Source of the DNA: Streptomyces sp. DH12
GTDB taxonomy: Bacteria > Actinomycetota > Actinomycetes > Streptomycetales > Streptomycetaceae
Assembly: GCF_020873895.1 (NCBI RefSeq)
Contig: NZ_JAHWGT010000016.1
Span: forward strand, 1-64,000
DNA: 64,000 nucleotides
Direction: 5' to 3'
Part shown: positions 26,256-35,049 of the stretch, in pieces
Position numbering within the stretch: the first letter of the stretch is position 1
Layout of the letters: each line of letters begins with the position of its first letter
Made by a program: the position numbers and the translations under genes
The notes under the pieces: model-generated
The model's input: only the letters and a program-made list of their open reading frames with translations
Database searches by the model: none
Told to the model about the DNA's origin: nothing

Positions 26256-27536
26256 CTACGAGGTCTGCGGTTCCGTCTCCAGCAGGTCGGCGACTTGACG
26301 CAGCACGGTAGCCAGCTCGGCTCGGTCGGTGGGACGCAGTCCATGTCCCATGTAGGCCGCCACCTCCTCCACACCGCTCGTGATCTGGAAGTAGCGCTGG
26401 ATGAAGAAGCTGCGCTGCACTGCGTCAAGCCGTGTGAACGCGCTCTCCATGAGCGCGGCCCCATCGGCCCATGGCACTCCCCCGGCTACGTCACCCAGCC
26501 GAAGCTCAGTGCGCTGCTCCGGAAGGGCTTCTTGCGGCGCCCCTCCGGCCGCAGCGGAGGGGTTATCACGCCGTGATAGGTCAGCTGGTGCCTGGCTTGG
26601 GGAGCCTCCCTGGGAGCCAGCCTCGTGCTCCTTCGGGTTATCACGCCGTGAAAGGTCGCCCGCCGTCTGCGCGTGGGACCGGTCACTGGACCCCGGCTCG
26701 TACCGCTCCCTGCTATCACGGCGTGATAGGTCACCCGGCACTTCTGCGTGGCCCCCGCCGCTGGAGTTCGACTCGACTCGGTCCGGGTTATCACGCCGTG
26801 ATAGGTCGCCCGACGGGCTCGGGGTTCTGGCGGCTGCGGCACGTTCGTCGGCCTTGCGTCGCTGTTCTTCCGCGGACAGCTTGGAAAGGTTGCGGACCTG
26901 CTCGATCGTGCGTCGGCCGGCGACCAGGTCAGCTTGGAGTTCCGGGGCAAGTTCGAGGACCGAGAGCTTGGAGGAGATGGTCGACTGCCCGATGCCGAGG
27001 CGCTTGGCGGCCTTGTTCTGCGAGCCGTAGAACTTCACGAGCTTCTGCAGGGCGTAGGCCTGCTCGAGGGGGTTCATGTCGTCACGGTGGACGTTGGCGA
27101 CGAACGCTGCTTCGAGGAGGGACTCGTCGGTGGAGACGAGGGCGTTGTCGACGCTGACGCGGATGGTGCGAGCGCCGGCCAGACGCGCGGCCTCGAGTCG
27201 GCGGTGGCCGTCAATGACGATGTAGCGCGTGCCGTCGTCGAGGTCCGCTGCCCGGTCGGGTCGTTCGGCGAGGTAGGCCTCGCGGGTGGCGACGGTGATG
27301 GCGGTGATGAGGCCGATCTCGCGGATGCTGTCGGCCAGGCCTTCGAGGTTCCGCAGTTCCTCGCGGGGGTTGTCGGGGTTCTGGCTGATCGCGTCGAGGG
27401 GCAACTCGGTGGGGTCGGGGACGCCGGCCGTGGGCGCCACTGCGACGGCGCCGATGGCGGCGCGGCGGGCGCTGATGGGGCGTGCCTGGGCGAAGGAGGA
27501 TCCCGCGCCCAGGTTCTTGATCTTGTTTTTGCTCAC
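26256..27536 (-). CDS. parB: ParB-family partition protein with centromere sites in its own gene
   Basis: 426 residues from GTG 27536, which overlaps the parA stop (GTGA). The ParB core runs LPLDAISQNPDNPREELRNL (~47-66), IDGHRRLEAARLAG (~108-121), VANVHRDDMNPLEQA and helix-turn-helix NKAAKRLGIGQSTISSKLSV (~174-193). Residues 244-330 are four 25-residue repeats, each beginning DLSRRDN/S; each DLSRRD is the translation of one 15-bp TATCACG-centred palindrome. A C-terminal dimerisation-like domain follows (AFTRLDAVQRSFFIQRYFQI). It binds parS and loads ParA-dependent segregation. The insertion between HTH and C-terminal domain is the odd feature. Confidence 0.92.
   Translation of the reverse strand: MSKNKIKNLGAGSSFAQARPISARRAAIGAVAVAPTAGVPDPTELPLDAISQNPDNPREELRNLEGLADSIREIGLITAITVATREAYLAERPDRAADLDDGTRYIVIDGHRRLEAARLAGARTIRVSVDNALVSTDESLLEAAFVANVHRDDMNPLEQAYALQKLVKFYGSQNKAAKRLGIGQSTISSKLSVLELAPELQADLVAGRRTIEQVRNLSKLSAEEQRRKADERAAAARTPSPSGDLSRRDNPDRVESNSSGGGHAEVPGDLSRRDSRERYEPGSSDRSHAQTAGDLSRRDNPKEHEAGSQGGSPSQAPADLSRRDNPSAAAGGAPQEALPEQRTELRLGDVAGGVPWADGAALMESAFTRLDAVQRSFFIQRYFQITSGVEEVAAYMGHGLRPTDRAELATVLRQVADLLETEPQTS
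26564..26803. repeat. Four parS-like palindromes inside parB, 75-bp period
   Basis: Cores at 26564-26578, 26639-26653, 26714-26728 and 26789-26803: TATCACG(C/G)CGTGATA, the second with one mismatch (ends AAA). Starts are exactly 75 bases apart (25 codons, about seven helical turns), so all sites face the same side of the DNA. Sequence between sites is not conserved. Confidence 0.88.
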
Positions 27537-28783
27537 TTGCTGATCTCCCGTGCGAGGGCGCGGAGGGCGACGGACTGCTCGCAACGAGGGGCGTAGGCGA
27601 GGAGGGGGAGCTTGGCGCGTACGGCTTCCTTCTGTTCCTTGCGGTCTCCGATGACGCCGACGACGCGTGGGTCCTTTATGTCCATCCAGGACTGGAGGGA
27701 GGAGGTGGCGATGAAGCCTCGGCGGGCGTCGTAGTGGTTGACCACGAGGCCGAGGTAGTCGATGTCGAGGGCGAGGTCGTTGCGCATGTCCTCGATCTGG
27801 GAGGTGAGCAGGCCGTAGGCGTCGGCGCTGCTGTCCTCGGCTTGGACGACGATGAGGACGCCGGAGTTGCCCGAGACCTCGTCGGGGCGGCGGCGGCCGT
27901 AGTAGGAGGCGGCGTCCATGCTCAAGCCGAGGCTGGGCGGGCAGTCGATGAGGATGACGTCGTAGTCGCTTTCGACGGCGGACAGCGCTCGTTCGAGGGC
28001 GGCTTCGCGGGCGCGGACGGAGGCGAGGCGGACGTCGAGGAGGAAGGCGTCGGTGCAGGCGGGCAGGAGGTGCAGGCGCCCCCCGAATCGGGTGTCGTCG
28101 ATCGGGACGATGAGGTCGCGCAAGTCGCCCTTGGCGTCGCCGGCCATGTGGTTGGTAAGGGAGTCCCCGTCCATCGGGAGGGGTTCCTGGCCGAGTTGCT
28201 TGGTGAGGTGGCCCTGGGGGTCGAAGTCGACGAGCAGTACGCGCTGTCCGAGGCCGGGGAGGTCCTCCAGGGCGAGCGGGTCGTGGCCGTTGTCAGGCTG
28301 CTCCTGCATCATGGCCGCGAAGTGCTTGGAGACTCGCACCGGCACGAGGACGCCTGGGTCTTCCGCGAGTGCCTCGCCCGCGCCGGCGGTGATCGCCGTC
28401 TTGCCGACGCCGCCCTTCTGGTTGCAGACGACGATGCGTCGAACGATCGCCGGGCGCTTCACCGCAGGCGCCGGGTGGTTGTCGAGCCAGACCTGCACGG
28501 ACTGGGCCAGGCCCTGAATCATGGACACGCCGCGGTCCTTGCAGTCGGCCCGGAAGCCTTCCCAGAGCTCTTCGGGCAGGAACGTGGCGAAGGACTCGGC
28601 GCCGGAGGTGTCGATGGGGGAGAGGTTGGATCCCAGTCCGCGCCAGGCCGTGATGCCGGCCTCGACCGCGTCCTGCATGTCGATGCGGTGCTGAACGGCG
28701 CGGATCTTCAGTTCTTGGCGGAGCCAGGAAGGCAGCTTGGAGACGACCTTCTCCCGGTCGCCTCTGGTGTCAGGAGACGTCAT
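27533..28783 (-). CDS. parA: ParA-family partition ATPase
   Basis: 416 residues. Deviant Walker A KGGVGKT at residues 123-129, Walker A' region VLLVDFDPQGHLTKQLG, Walker B VILIDCPPSLGLSMDAA. The ~110-residue N-terminal extension (KLPSWLRQELKIRAVQHRID..., LPEELWEGFRADCKDRGVSM) looks like two ribbon-helix-helix or HTH modules, as in plasmid ParAs that repress their own operon. parB follows with a 3-base stop/start overlap. Upstream on the minus strand TTAGTACAGTGACGGGCT precedes ATG 28783; two parS-like sites lie 140-230 bp upstream. Confidence 0.93.
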   Translation of the reverse strand: MTSPDTRGDREKVVSKLPSWLRQELKIRAVQHRIDMQDAVEAGITAWRGLGSNLSPIDTSGAESFATFLPEELWEGFRADCKDRGVSMIQGLAQSVQVWLDNHPAPAVKRPAIVRRIVVCNQKGGVGKTAITAGAGEALAEDPGVLVPVRVSKHFAAMMQEQPDNGHDPLALEDLPGLGQRVLLVDFDPQGHLTKQLGQEPLPMDGDSLTNHMAGDAKGDLRDLIVPIDDTRFGGRLHLLPACTDAFLLDVRLASVRAREAALERALSAVESDYDVILIDCPPSLGLSMDAASYYGRRRPDEVSGNSGVLIVVQAEDSSADAYGLLTSQIEDMRNDLALDIDYLGLVVNHYDARRGFIATSSLQSWMDIKDPRVVGVIGDRKEQKEAVRAKLPLLAYAPRCEQSVALRALAREISK

Positions 28784-28921
28784 AGCCCGTCACTGTACTA
28801 ACGCTGAGGCCGATTTACTCTCTCGACGCGTTAGCTATCTTGAATCGCGTGCCTGCGGACGGGACAAATTCCGCAGACGTGCGGGTAACGACCTTGTCCG
28901 CGTCAGGACACGGTCGAGGCC

Positions 28922-29009
28922 TATCACGCCGTGATAGGTCCGCAGCGGGTGCCGCACAGTCCGGCGGTTCCGTCAGCGGGCTGCCTTGGTGGGCTATCAC
29001 GCCGTGATA
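28922..29009. promoter_or_regulatory. Pair of parS-like sites upstream of parA
   Basis: Cores TATCACGCCGTGATA at 28922-28936 and 28995-29009, 73 bp apart. The second extends to a perfect 29-bp palindrome (28988-29016). The region 28784-29276 has no gene I can support. Confidence 0.85.
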
Positions 29010-29276
29010 GCCCACCGCCCCGAGCCACGCGAGGCGACGGCACCGCAGCATGGCGCTGAGGTCGGCGCCTCCGACCCGGGCCGGTGGCGGACGTCCGTCG
29101 GACGGCCCTGTCCTCTGGAGGCCTCCAGTCAGCGAAGCCTCGACCTGGCCCTCCACACCGATCGAGCGAAGACCCTGGAGAGTCGCGCCAACCACCGACG
29201 GTTCGACCAACCCGCTCCTGCCTGCGTCACAGACCAGCATGATGGTGCGGGGACTTGCGAGGAGAGGAGAACCCCG

Positions 29277-29646
29277 ATGGGGCAGTCGAGTGTGGTGTGC
29301 TGCCAGGAGCTGGAACCGGAGGTGGACTTCTACGACGAGCGCAGGGCACACGCACACCGCGGTGATGCGAGCAGAGGTGTGGGATGGCGAGCCCCCTGTC
29401 GACGCGAGCGAGCCGTGGGAAGTGAGCGGCAACGCCGAACTGCGTTGCCGGACGGGGCCGCTGCAGGTGTGGAGTGTCTCCTGTGGGCCGATCGCGGAGG
29501 AGGTCCAGCTCGGAGCACCGGATCGTGAGTGGCACGTGCGGGTCTACTGCGCGGGGCGGCAGGAAGTCGTTCGTGTCGTCGAGGACGAGGGGATCGCTGA
29601 GGGCGTGGAGCGCTATCTCGTCCAGTTCTGGCCCCGCCATGAGTGA
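29277..29646 (+). pseudogene. Small hypothetical protein, frameshifted
   Basis: ATG 29277 opens MGQSSVVCCQELEPEVDFYD...RRAHAH; at about 29345-29365 the sense passes to the frame TAVMRAEVWDGEPPVDASEP...GNAELRCRTG...REWHVRVYCAGRQEVVRVVE...YLVQFWPRHE, stop at 29646. ATG 29364 could start a shorter intact protein of ~93 residues, but the upstream part reads naturally into it. Beta-rich, acidic; family not recognised. Confidence 0.55.
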
Positions 29647-29693
29647 AAGGCCGCGGGGGAGCGGTCCACCCCGCGCCCCCGCAACCGGTCCCG

Positions 29694-29990
29694 CTAGATG
29701 ATGGTGACGTAGAAGCCGTCGTCCTTGCCGTCGATGATCCGGTTGAGTGTCAGGAACTGGCCGAGCAGGTTGCCTGCGTTGCCGTTGTCCGCCTTGGGCA
29801 GGGCACGGGCGGAGGAGTTGTTCTTGGGCGCAGTCGAGTCGTATGAGGGCAGCGCGCAGCCCTCATAGGTGACAGCGAAGGGGTACTCGTCGCACTCCTT
29901 GCCGCCTTGCGCGTAGTCGGCACCGAACTCCTGGCGCAGCGTGCTCGGCGGGCTCCAGGTCGGTGGTGCGGAGGTAGTCGGCGACCTTGC
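29694..29990 (-). pseudogene. 3' fragment of a NucA/NucB-type secreted nuclease
   Basis: Minus frame ending at 29694: LRQEFGADYAQGGKECDEYP then FAVTYEGCALPSYDST...GNAGNLLGQFLTLNRIIDGK...FYVTII. CDEYPFA.TYEG and N.AG.LLG.FL...RI.DGD.F are the hallmark of the NucA/NucB deoxyribonuclease domain as I remember it. The N-terminal half is absent, replaced upstream by recombinase sequence. Confidence 0.6.
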
Positions 29991-30019
29991 CCGGCATGTT
30001 GAGGGTGACCGGCAGCTCC

Positions 30020-30400
30020 GGGGCGGCGTCTCCTCCTCCCTGGCGGCGTGGTCGGGCAGGAGGTCGGCGACGGCCGTACGGATAGCGCCGCGGCTGACCC
30101 GGTGTTCGCGGGCGAGGGCGGCGATCGAGCGGCCTTCCAGGTACGCGGTGCGTATTCGTCGGTCTTCGCGGCCGCCACCGCGGGGCGGCGCCCGCCCTTG
30201 CTGCCCTTCGCTTCGGCGGCACGCAGCCCGTCGTACGTCAGTTCGCGCTGCAGGTCGCGCTGAAGCTCGCCGGCGGCGGCGAGGGTTTGCACCATGAACT
30301 TCACGGTGGACAGCAGCTCGCCGGTGCGCGGGTGGCGGGCGGTGAGGTCCATCGCGGAGAACGCGCCGTCTACACGGCGGGCCGCTGGACGGTGAGCAGG
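30020..30400 (-). pseudogene. Serine recombinase (resolvase/invertase) C-terminal fragment, frameshifted
   Basis: Minus strand: MDLTARHPRTGELLSTVKFM...ELQRDLQRELTYDGLRAAEA...KGGRRPAVAAAKTDE, then in another frame IRTAYLEGRSIAALAREHRV...SRGAIRTAVADLLPDHA. This is the long helix and HTH DNA-binding end of a small serine recombinase; the catalytic N-terminal domain is missing. Fused downstream to nuclease debris. 30400-31018 contains no gene I can support except the leader shared with 5575-5810. Confidence 0.65.
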
Positions 30401-31018
30401 TCCCTGTCGACCCGAGCGACCCGGAGCCGGGGGTGGCGATGGTGGCGGACGGATGCTCGATCCCGGGCGGCCGGTCCTGGTACGCGCCGGACGAGGTGGG
30501 CCGCTGGACGTGGCGGGGGACACCCCATGAACCGCCGCCCGCTGGGCGTCGGCAGGGGCTGGGAGGTCCCCGAGCCCCCGCCGCGCGACCCGCGCACCCT
30601 GACGGCCGCCGAGCGCGGCCGTCGGCCACTGGGTGGAAGTCCCAGAGCGGGCCGACGACCGGAGGGTGAGCGGCCGCCAGCCGCTGGGCCCGCGGGGAAA
30701 GTAATCACGAGGATTTCTTTCGGCCCGGCGCGGTGTCGGCTGGCGTGTCGCACCTGTGCGAGACGCCTTCCGATTGAGCCCCGGGCACGCGATCGACTGC
30801 CGGCGCTCCCGGGGCCGGTCCACGCGTCAGCGGGTGGTGGTTCGCAGCGCGGATGGTGCGCGTCCGGGTGGTGGCCGGTGTGTTGGCCAGGGTGGAGCAG
30901 GTGGGCCGGTCAGGCGCTTGGCGCACGGCATGGGGACGCATGTCTTCCGCGTACGGGTCCTTTGCGGGGTCAGGCGGAATCGGTCCGCCGCCGCTGGGCT
31001 CGGGACGAGGAGTACGCC

Positions 31019-32389
31019 ATGTACCTGCGCACACCCATACTGTCCGCCGCGTCACACGGTTCCCTCGGCCGCCGCCGGGGTGGGCGCGCCGTTGCGGTGG
31101 TGCTGCTCGGCGCGGCGCTGGCCGGGGCGGCGGGCGCCACGGCATCGGCCGCCCCGGCCGCCGCCCCGGGTCTCGCCCCGGCGTCGCCGGTGGTCGCCGA
31201 GGTGGATCCGCCGCTGTCGTGTCCGTCGGCGGCCTGCCGCCGGGTCTCCACGGAGCTGGGCTCGCCGCGAGCAGCGGCGCTGAACAGCACGGGAGAGTGG
31301 CTGTACGTCATCGACGAGGCGAAGGACGCCCTGTTCCGCGTGAACACGCGGACGGGGGTGCGGGAGAAGGACCCGATCACGACCGGGGTCGGCAGCGCCA
31401 TCAGACTGGCCGACGACCGTACCGCGTACAACGTTGCCTACGGCCCCGACAAGCTGTGGCGGATCGATCTGGAGACCGGGCGCAAGACCGAGGTCGCCAC
31501 CCTCCTCAACCCGATCGACCTGGCCCTTGACGGAAAGGGCAAGGCGTATGTGGTCACCCAGCAGGGCTCCCGGGCGCTGCTGGAGGTCGACCTCGCCACC
31601 GGGAAGGCGTCCGAGATTTTCGTCGCCGACCGTGAACTGGTCTCGGTCGTCTTGGACGGCAAGGGCAATGCCTACGTCACGGAGGCGGACGGCGGGGGCC
31701 TGTACCGGGTGTCGCTGGAGACCGGCCGCAAGATGAAGATCGCCGACGGTGTTGGAAGTAACTTCCTGCTCCGCATGGATCGGGCCGGCCGCATCTACGG
31801 TGTCTACAACCTCCAGGGCGGCAGCCTCTGGCGCATCGACCCCTCGAAGCCCGCCCCGGTCACACCGGAGACGCTGGTGACCGGCCTGGGCAAGCCCCAC
31901 TCGCTCGACTTCGACCCCTCGGGTGCGGCGCTGATCGCCGACCGTGCGACGGGCACGCTGTGGCGCGTCACCCATGTCCTGCCGCCCGCCCACACCGCGA
32001 CGGTCACCTCCGCCGGGGCGGGTGCGAAGGTGGTCGCGGGTGGCTTCGCGACCCCGGCGGTGAAGATCCGGAACACCGGGAAGACGACGATCGGCACCGA
32101 GCGGGTCACGGTCACGGCCGGGCCGGGCACGAAGATCTCGTCGTCGCGGATCGGCTGGTGGGCGAACGGTGCCACGCACACCGCCGACTGCACCCGCTCC
32201 GCCGACAAGACGACGCTGACCTGCGACAAAGTCGACCTGAACCTGGCCCCCGGTGAGCAGGCGCAGGTGTGGGCGTCGGTGAAGCTCGACGCCGGGCTGT
32301 CGGTGGGCACCGACCTGAAGGCGACGTTCGCCTTCGGTTCGCCGGTCTTCGCCAGCGGCGACAGCACCTACAAGGTCACCACCAACTGA
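31019..32389 (+). CDS. Secreted NHL/beta-propeller protein, paralogue of 5934 gene
   Basis: 456 residues from ATG 31019 with GACGAGGAG upstream. Long signal region (VAVVLLGAALAGAAGATASA). Propeller blades ~95-340 with LWRIDLETGRKTEVA, LLEVDLATGKASEIF, LYRVSLETGRKMKIA signatures. C-terminal beta domain (VKIRNTGKTTIGTERVTVTA...CDKVDLNLAPGEQAQVWASV) like that of 5934-7196, again with one Cys pair. Function unknown; probably an exported binding protein. Its leader region is duplicated, inverted, at 5575-5810. Confidence 0.8.
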   Translation: MYLRTPILSAASHGSLGRRRGGRAVAVVLLGAALAGAAGATASAAPAAAPGLAPASPVVAEVDPPLSCPSAACRRVSTELGSPRAAALNSTGEWLYVIDEAKDALFRVNTRTGVREKDPITTGVGSAIRLADDRTAYNVAYGPDKLWRIDLETGRKTEVATLLNPIDLALDGKGKAYVVTQQGSRALLEVDLATGKASEIFVADRELVSVVLDGKGNAYVTEADGGGLYRVSLETGRKMKIADGVGSNFLLRMDRAGRIYGVYNLQGGSLWRIDPSKPAPVTPETLVTGLGKPHSLDFDPSGAALIADRATGTLWRVTHVLPPAHTATVTSAGAGAKVVAGGFATPAVKIRNTGKTTIGTERVTVTAGPGTKISSSRIGWWANGATHTADCTRSADKTTLTCDKVDLNLAPGEQAQVWASVKLDAGLSVGTDLKATFAFGSPVFASGDSTYKVTTN

Positions 32390-32632
32390 TCCGAGGCGGC
32401 CGGCACCGGGGCCGCGCGTCCGGTACACGTCTTCTCCTCCGTGTGCCGGACGTGCATCGGTTTCAGCGCGGGTGCTGCTCCGTCTCGGAGGCTCCGGCGC
32501 CGGCTGGCGGCTGATGAAGTGGCGGAGGGCGGTCCCTGATCGCCTGGGTGCAGTTCGGTATCGGCTGAGGGTGGGGGTGGTTCTTCAGCGTGCCGGCGCC
32601 CGCGGCCCACCCCGTGGGTGCCGCAGGTTCGG
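32390..32632. other. Intergenic region
   Basis: Convergent spacer; imperfect GC-rich hairpins only. No gene. Confidence 0.3.
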
Positions 32633-33019
32633 TTAGGCACGCAAGGCAGCGATCCGGGCTTTGCCCAGAACGAGCGCTTGAAGGATGGGTTCCACCGTGG
32701 CGGTGGCGTCGCTGCGATGGTCGGTGGCCACACCGGCCAAGCAGCGCACGAGCTCCTCCTCGGTGACATCCGTGGTATCGGTGATCGGGATGAGTAGGCG
32801 GCTCAGGGTCTGCTGCGCACGCTCGAGGGCGTCGAGGGCGTCATCGACCAGCATGGTGCGGACGGCCTTGGGGTGAAGGACAGCCCGAGCCTCCCGAACC
32901 CCCCGAACCTTCGGCGGACCTTGCTGAAGGACGCCGTCCTCTGCGTACCTGTAGCACCCGCCCATCTGTCCGGAGGGGGTGTCCTGCGCCTCGTCCGGGT
33001 GACTTCTACTACTTCCCAT
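32633..33019 (-). CDS. Hypothetical helical protein
   Basis: 128 residues from ATG 33019 (GGAGGAGAGC upstream). Polar N terminus (MGSSRSHPDEAQDTPSGQMG) and helical C-terminal half (DDALDALERAQQTLSRLLIP...EEELVRCLAGVATDHRSDAT). Not recognised; a longer start at 33085 is possible but the ribosome site favours this one. 33020-33276 to its right has no gene. Confidence 0.6.
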   Translation of the reverse strand: MGSSRSHPDEAQDTPSGQMGGCYRYAEDGVLQQGPPKVRGVREARAVLHPKAVRTMLVDDALDALERAQQTLSRLLIPITDTTDVTEEELVRCLAGVATDHRSDATATVEPILQALVLGKARIAALRA

Positions 33020-33276
33020 CGTCTCTCTGCTCTCCTCCAGTTCGTGGCGCGGCAACACATCAGGCCCGGCTCGGTGGGAGGTCACCGGACCGGCTCAGGG
33101 CAATCGGGCCCGATACCGGCTGGCTGCCGTCAGCGGCCGACCGGAACCTGTCCACCCCCTCGAACCTCGAACCGCAGTTCAGCGGTTTGGCGTAAAGACT
33201 CGACGAGGGCGGGCACCGAGTTGCCACGACCAAGTGACGGCATCAGAACTCTCCCGAAGTGCGACAGGTGCGCGTC

Positions 33277-33452
33277 CTACTCGCCCTTCACCCGCCGCTC
33301 CACCTCGGGAAGCTGCTCCAGGGCGACGGCGACTAGGACGGCCATGACGGTGTGCTTGGGCTGCCGGGTGGAGAAGTGCATCTCCGGGCGACCTGGGCGA
33401 TGCCGAGCGAGTCGCGCACCCGGTCCAGCCGTGTGCGGGGGTGTGCCGTCAC
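33277..33452 (-). pseudogene. Small hypothetical protein, frameshifted
   Basis: GTG 33452 overlaps the upstream gene's stop (GTGA). First part VTAHPRTRLDRVRDSLGIAQ; at about 33380 the sense changes frame to MHFSTRQPKHTVMAVLVAVA...LEQLPEVERRVKGE, stop at 33277. Restored length about 58 residues. Coupled to the DUF3307-like gene. Confidence 0.5.
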
Positions 33453-33957
33453 CGGGTCTTCGCCCCGATGGTGGCGACCAGCGCGGCGGCCGTCTCCCAG
33501 CCGTGGTGCCAGGCGCTGTCCAGGCAGTACGCGCCGTTGATGCCGTGATCGGCCAGTCGCCAGAAGTTGCCCTTGCCGGTCTTCGTGGCGAGCGTCTCCA
33601 ACAGCCCGCCCGGCACGCGGCGGTCCGCGGCGTAGTGCGTGACGAACGACAGGGCGAGCGCGGCCGCGGCGGCGCCGGGGCGCAGCCGGATGCCCAGGAC
33701 GCGGGCACCGGCCCCGACCGTGAGGGCCTGGGTGGCGGTGTAGGTCAGGCAGTGCCAGGCGCACGCCTTGATGCCGCCGCGGTGCCGTGGACGGTCGGCT
33801 CGCTGTCCGGGTCGTCGGTGGTGAGGTACACCGGCTTGTCGTCGGTGGCGCCCTTGACCCGGGCGCAGTAGTCGGACTGCACGAAATGATCACCGACGTT
33901 CGACCCGGCGCGACCGAGACCGAGGACGGCGGCGAAGAGGGCGGAGCGATGCGTCAT
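33449..33957 (-). pseudogene. DUF3307-like membrane protein, frameshifted
   Basis: ATG 33957 opens MTHRSALFAAVLGLGRAGSN...HFVQSDYCARVKGATDD...; near 33776-33785 the frame changes to GIKACAWHCLTYTATQALTV...LSFVTHYAADRRVPGG...AYCLDSAWHHGWETAAALVA, stop at 33449. The H..VQ.D / TH..ADRR / D.AWH pattern and several membrane segments fit DUF3307-type proteins found on phages and plasmids. One indel breaks it. Confidence 0.65.
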
Positions 33958-34031
33958 GCTGGATTTCTCCTGATCTCGAAGGGTGAAGGAGCGGGCGGCT
34001 GGCCCTTTGCCGATGCGCGGCCACCCGAGGT

Positions 34032-34060
34032 CCGATCCCGGCCTAACCGGCCGGGGTCGG
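34032..34060 (-). terminator. Hairpin terminator
   Basis: 12-bp stem (34032-34043 with 34049-34060, one G-T pair), loop TAACC. Directly after the stop of the 34066 gene. Confidence 0.7.
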
Positions 34061-34065
34061 GTCGT

Positions 34066-34359
34066 TCAGAACGAGGGCTCGTCCGGCCAGGCCGGGACGG
34101 GCAGGAGCCGGAGGCGCCAGGCCGGCCGGTTCGCCCAGCAGCCGCACGCCTCCATCTCCGGGTTCGCGCCGCCGGCCCACCAGCCGCCGTCGCCCCGGCA
34201 GTCGGGGCAGGAGCGGCGGGGCTGGGGCATCAGCTTGATGCGGTGCCGGTCGGCGTACAGCCGCCGGTGCCCGGCCCTGAGCGCGACGGCGACGGCCCCG
34301 GCCGCGGCGGCCGGGAGGGCGGCGAGCAGCAGGGCGGCCCGCAGGCGGCGGCCGGTCAC
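34066..34359 (-). CDS. Small membrane protein with zinc-ribbon-like cysteines
   Basis: 97 residues from GTG 34359, whose first bases overlap the upstream stop (GTGA). One hydrophobic N-terminal helix (LRAALLLAALPAAAAGAVAV), then CPDCRGDGGWWAGG...MEACGCW, a DnaJ-like/zinc-binding CxxC pair. Typical of short accessory proteins in Streptomyces transfer modules; role unknown. Confidence 0.6.
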   Translation of the reverse strand: MTGRRLRAALLLAALPAAAAGAVAVALRAGHRRLYADRHRIKLMPQPRRSCPDCRGDGGWWAGGANPEMEACGCWANRPAWRLRLLPVPAWPDEPSF

Positions 34360-34604
34360 GTCAGCGGGATCGCGCGGCAGGCGGTGGCGTGGTCGTTGGC
34401 GTCCGGCCGGATGCGGAACAGGTAGCTGACTTCCGGGGCGCGGGAGGAGTCGCCGCAGCCGTGGCAGCTCCAGCGGTTGTCGTGGGCGTTCTCGCCGGAG
34501 CCGGTGACGTCGGCGTACGAGCCGCCGGTGGTGGCGAACCGGATGAGCAGGCCCTTGCGCCGGTCGGGCTCGGTGAAGGCGGAGGTACGCAGGGCGGTAC
34601 GCAT
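34356..34604 (-). CDS. Small zinc-binding hypothetical protein
   Basis: 82 residues from ATG 34604 (GAGAGGACACACG upstream): MRTALRTSAFTEPDRRKGLL...RWSCHGCGDSSRAPEVSYLF. A single CxxC pair and mixed beta strands, ending HATACRAIPLT. Coupled to the gene downstream. Function unknown. Confidence 0.6.
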   Translation of the reverse strand: MRTALRTSAFTEPDRRKGLLIRFATTGGSYADVTGSGENAHDNRWSCHGCGDSSRAPEVSYLFRIRPDANDHATACRAIPLT

Positions 34605-34620
34605 CGTGTGTCCTCTCGGG

Positions 34621-35049
34621 TCATGCGGCAAGCTGGTGATCCGGCGCCGGGGGAGCGATGTAGGAGCTGGGGTCGGCGGGCGTGCCGTCGAAGCACTCCA
34701 AACACGAGCCCAAGGTCTTCAAGGGGATGCAGTGGAAGTAGCGCCGGCCGCAGATGCCGCAGGTCTGGCGCTTGGCCATCGCCTTGTCGAGCGCGGCTTC
34801 CTTCGCGAGGGTCATCGCGAACTTCGGCTTCGCCAGGTCGACGCGGTACAGCCACGCGAAGCGTTTGCCGCCACGGCATTCGATCCGGGCGACGGGCTCT
34901 TGGCCTCCGCGGCGCAGGCCCATCTCGCGCAGCTGGCGGCGGGTCGCGAGGTTCTCGTGCCCGGCCTGCTTCCACCGGTAGACCGGTAAGGAGCCGTCGC
35001 CGGGGTCGTAGGGGTCGACGTCGACCAGCTCCTGGTCCTGGTCGTCCAT
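34621..35049 (-). CDS. RRQRL-motif zinc-binding protein
   Basis: 142 residues from ATG 35049 (GGAGCAG upstream; GTG 35052 possible). Contains RRQLREMGLRRGGQEP, the RRQRL-type motif, then a basic region and C-terminal zinc ribbon CGICGRRYFHCIPLKTLGSC...C. Proteins of this name recur beside transfer genes in Streptomyces plasmids and AICEs. Probable nucleic-acid-binding accessory protein. Confidence 0.75.
   Translation of the reverse strand: MDDQDQELVDVDPYDPGDGSLPVYRWKQAGHENLATRRQLREMGLRRGGQEPVARIECRGGKRFAWLYRVDLAKPKFAMTLAKEAALDKAMAKRQTCGICGRRYFHCIPLKTLGSCLECFDGTPADPSSYIAPPAPDHQLAA

Noticed and set aside
30527-30760. Frame beginning MNRRPLGVGRGWEVPEPPPR
   Set aside because: Some protein-like sense but no ribosome site or recognisable family and it merges into the next gene's leader; too weak to list.
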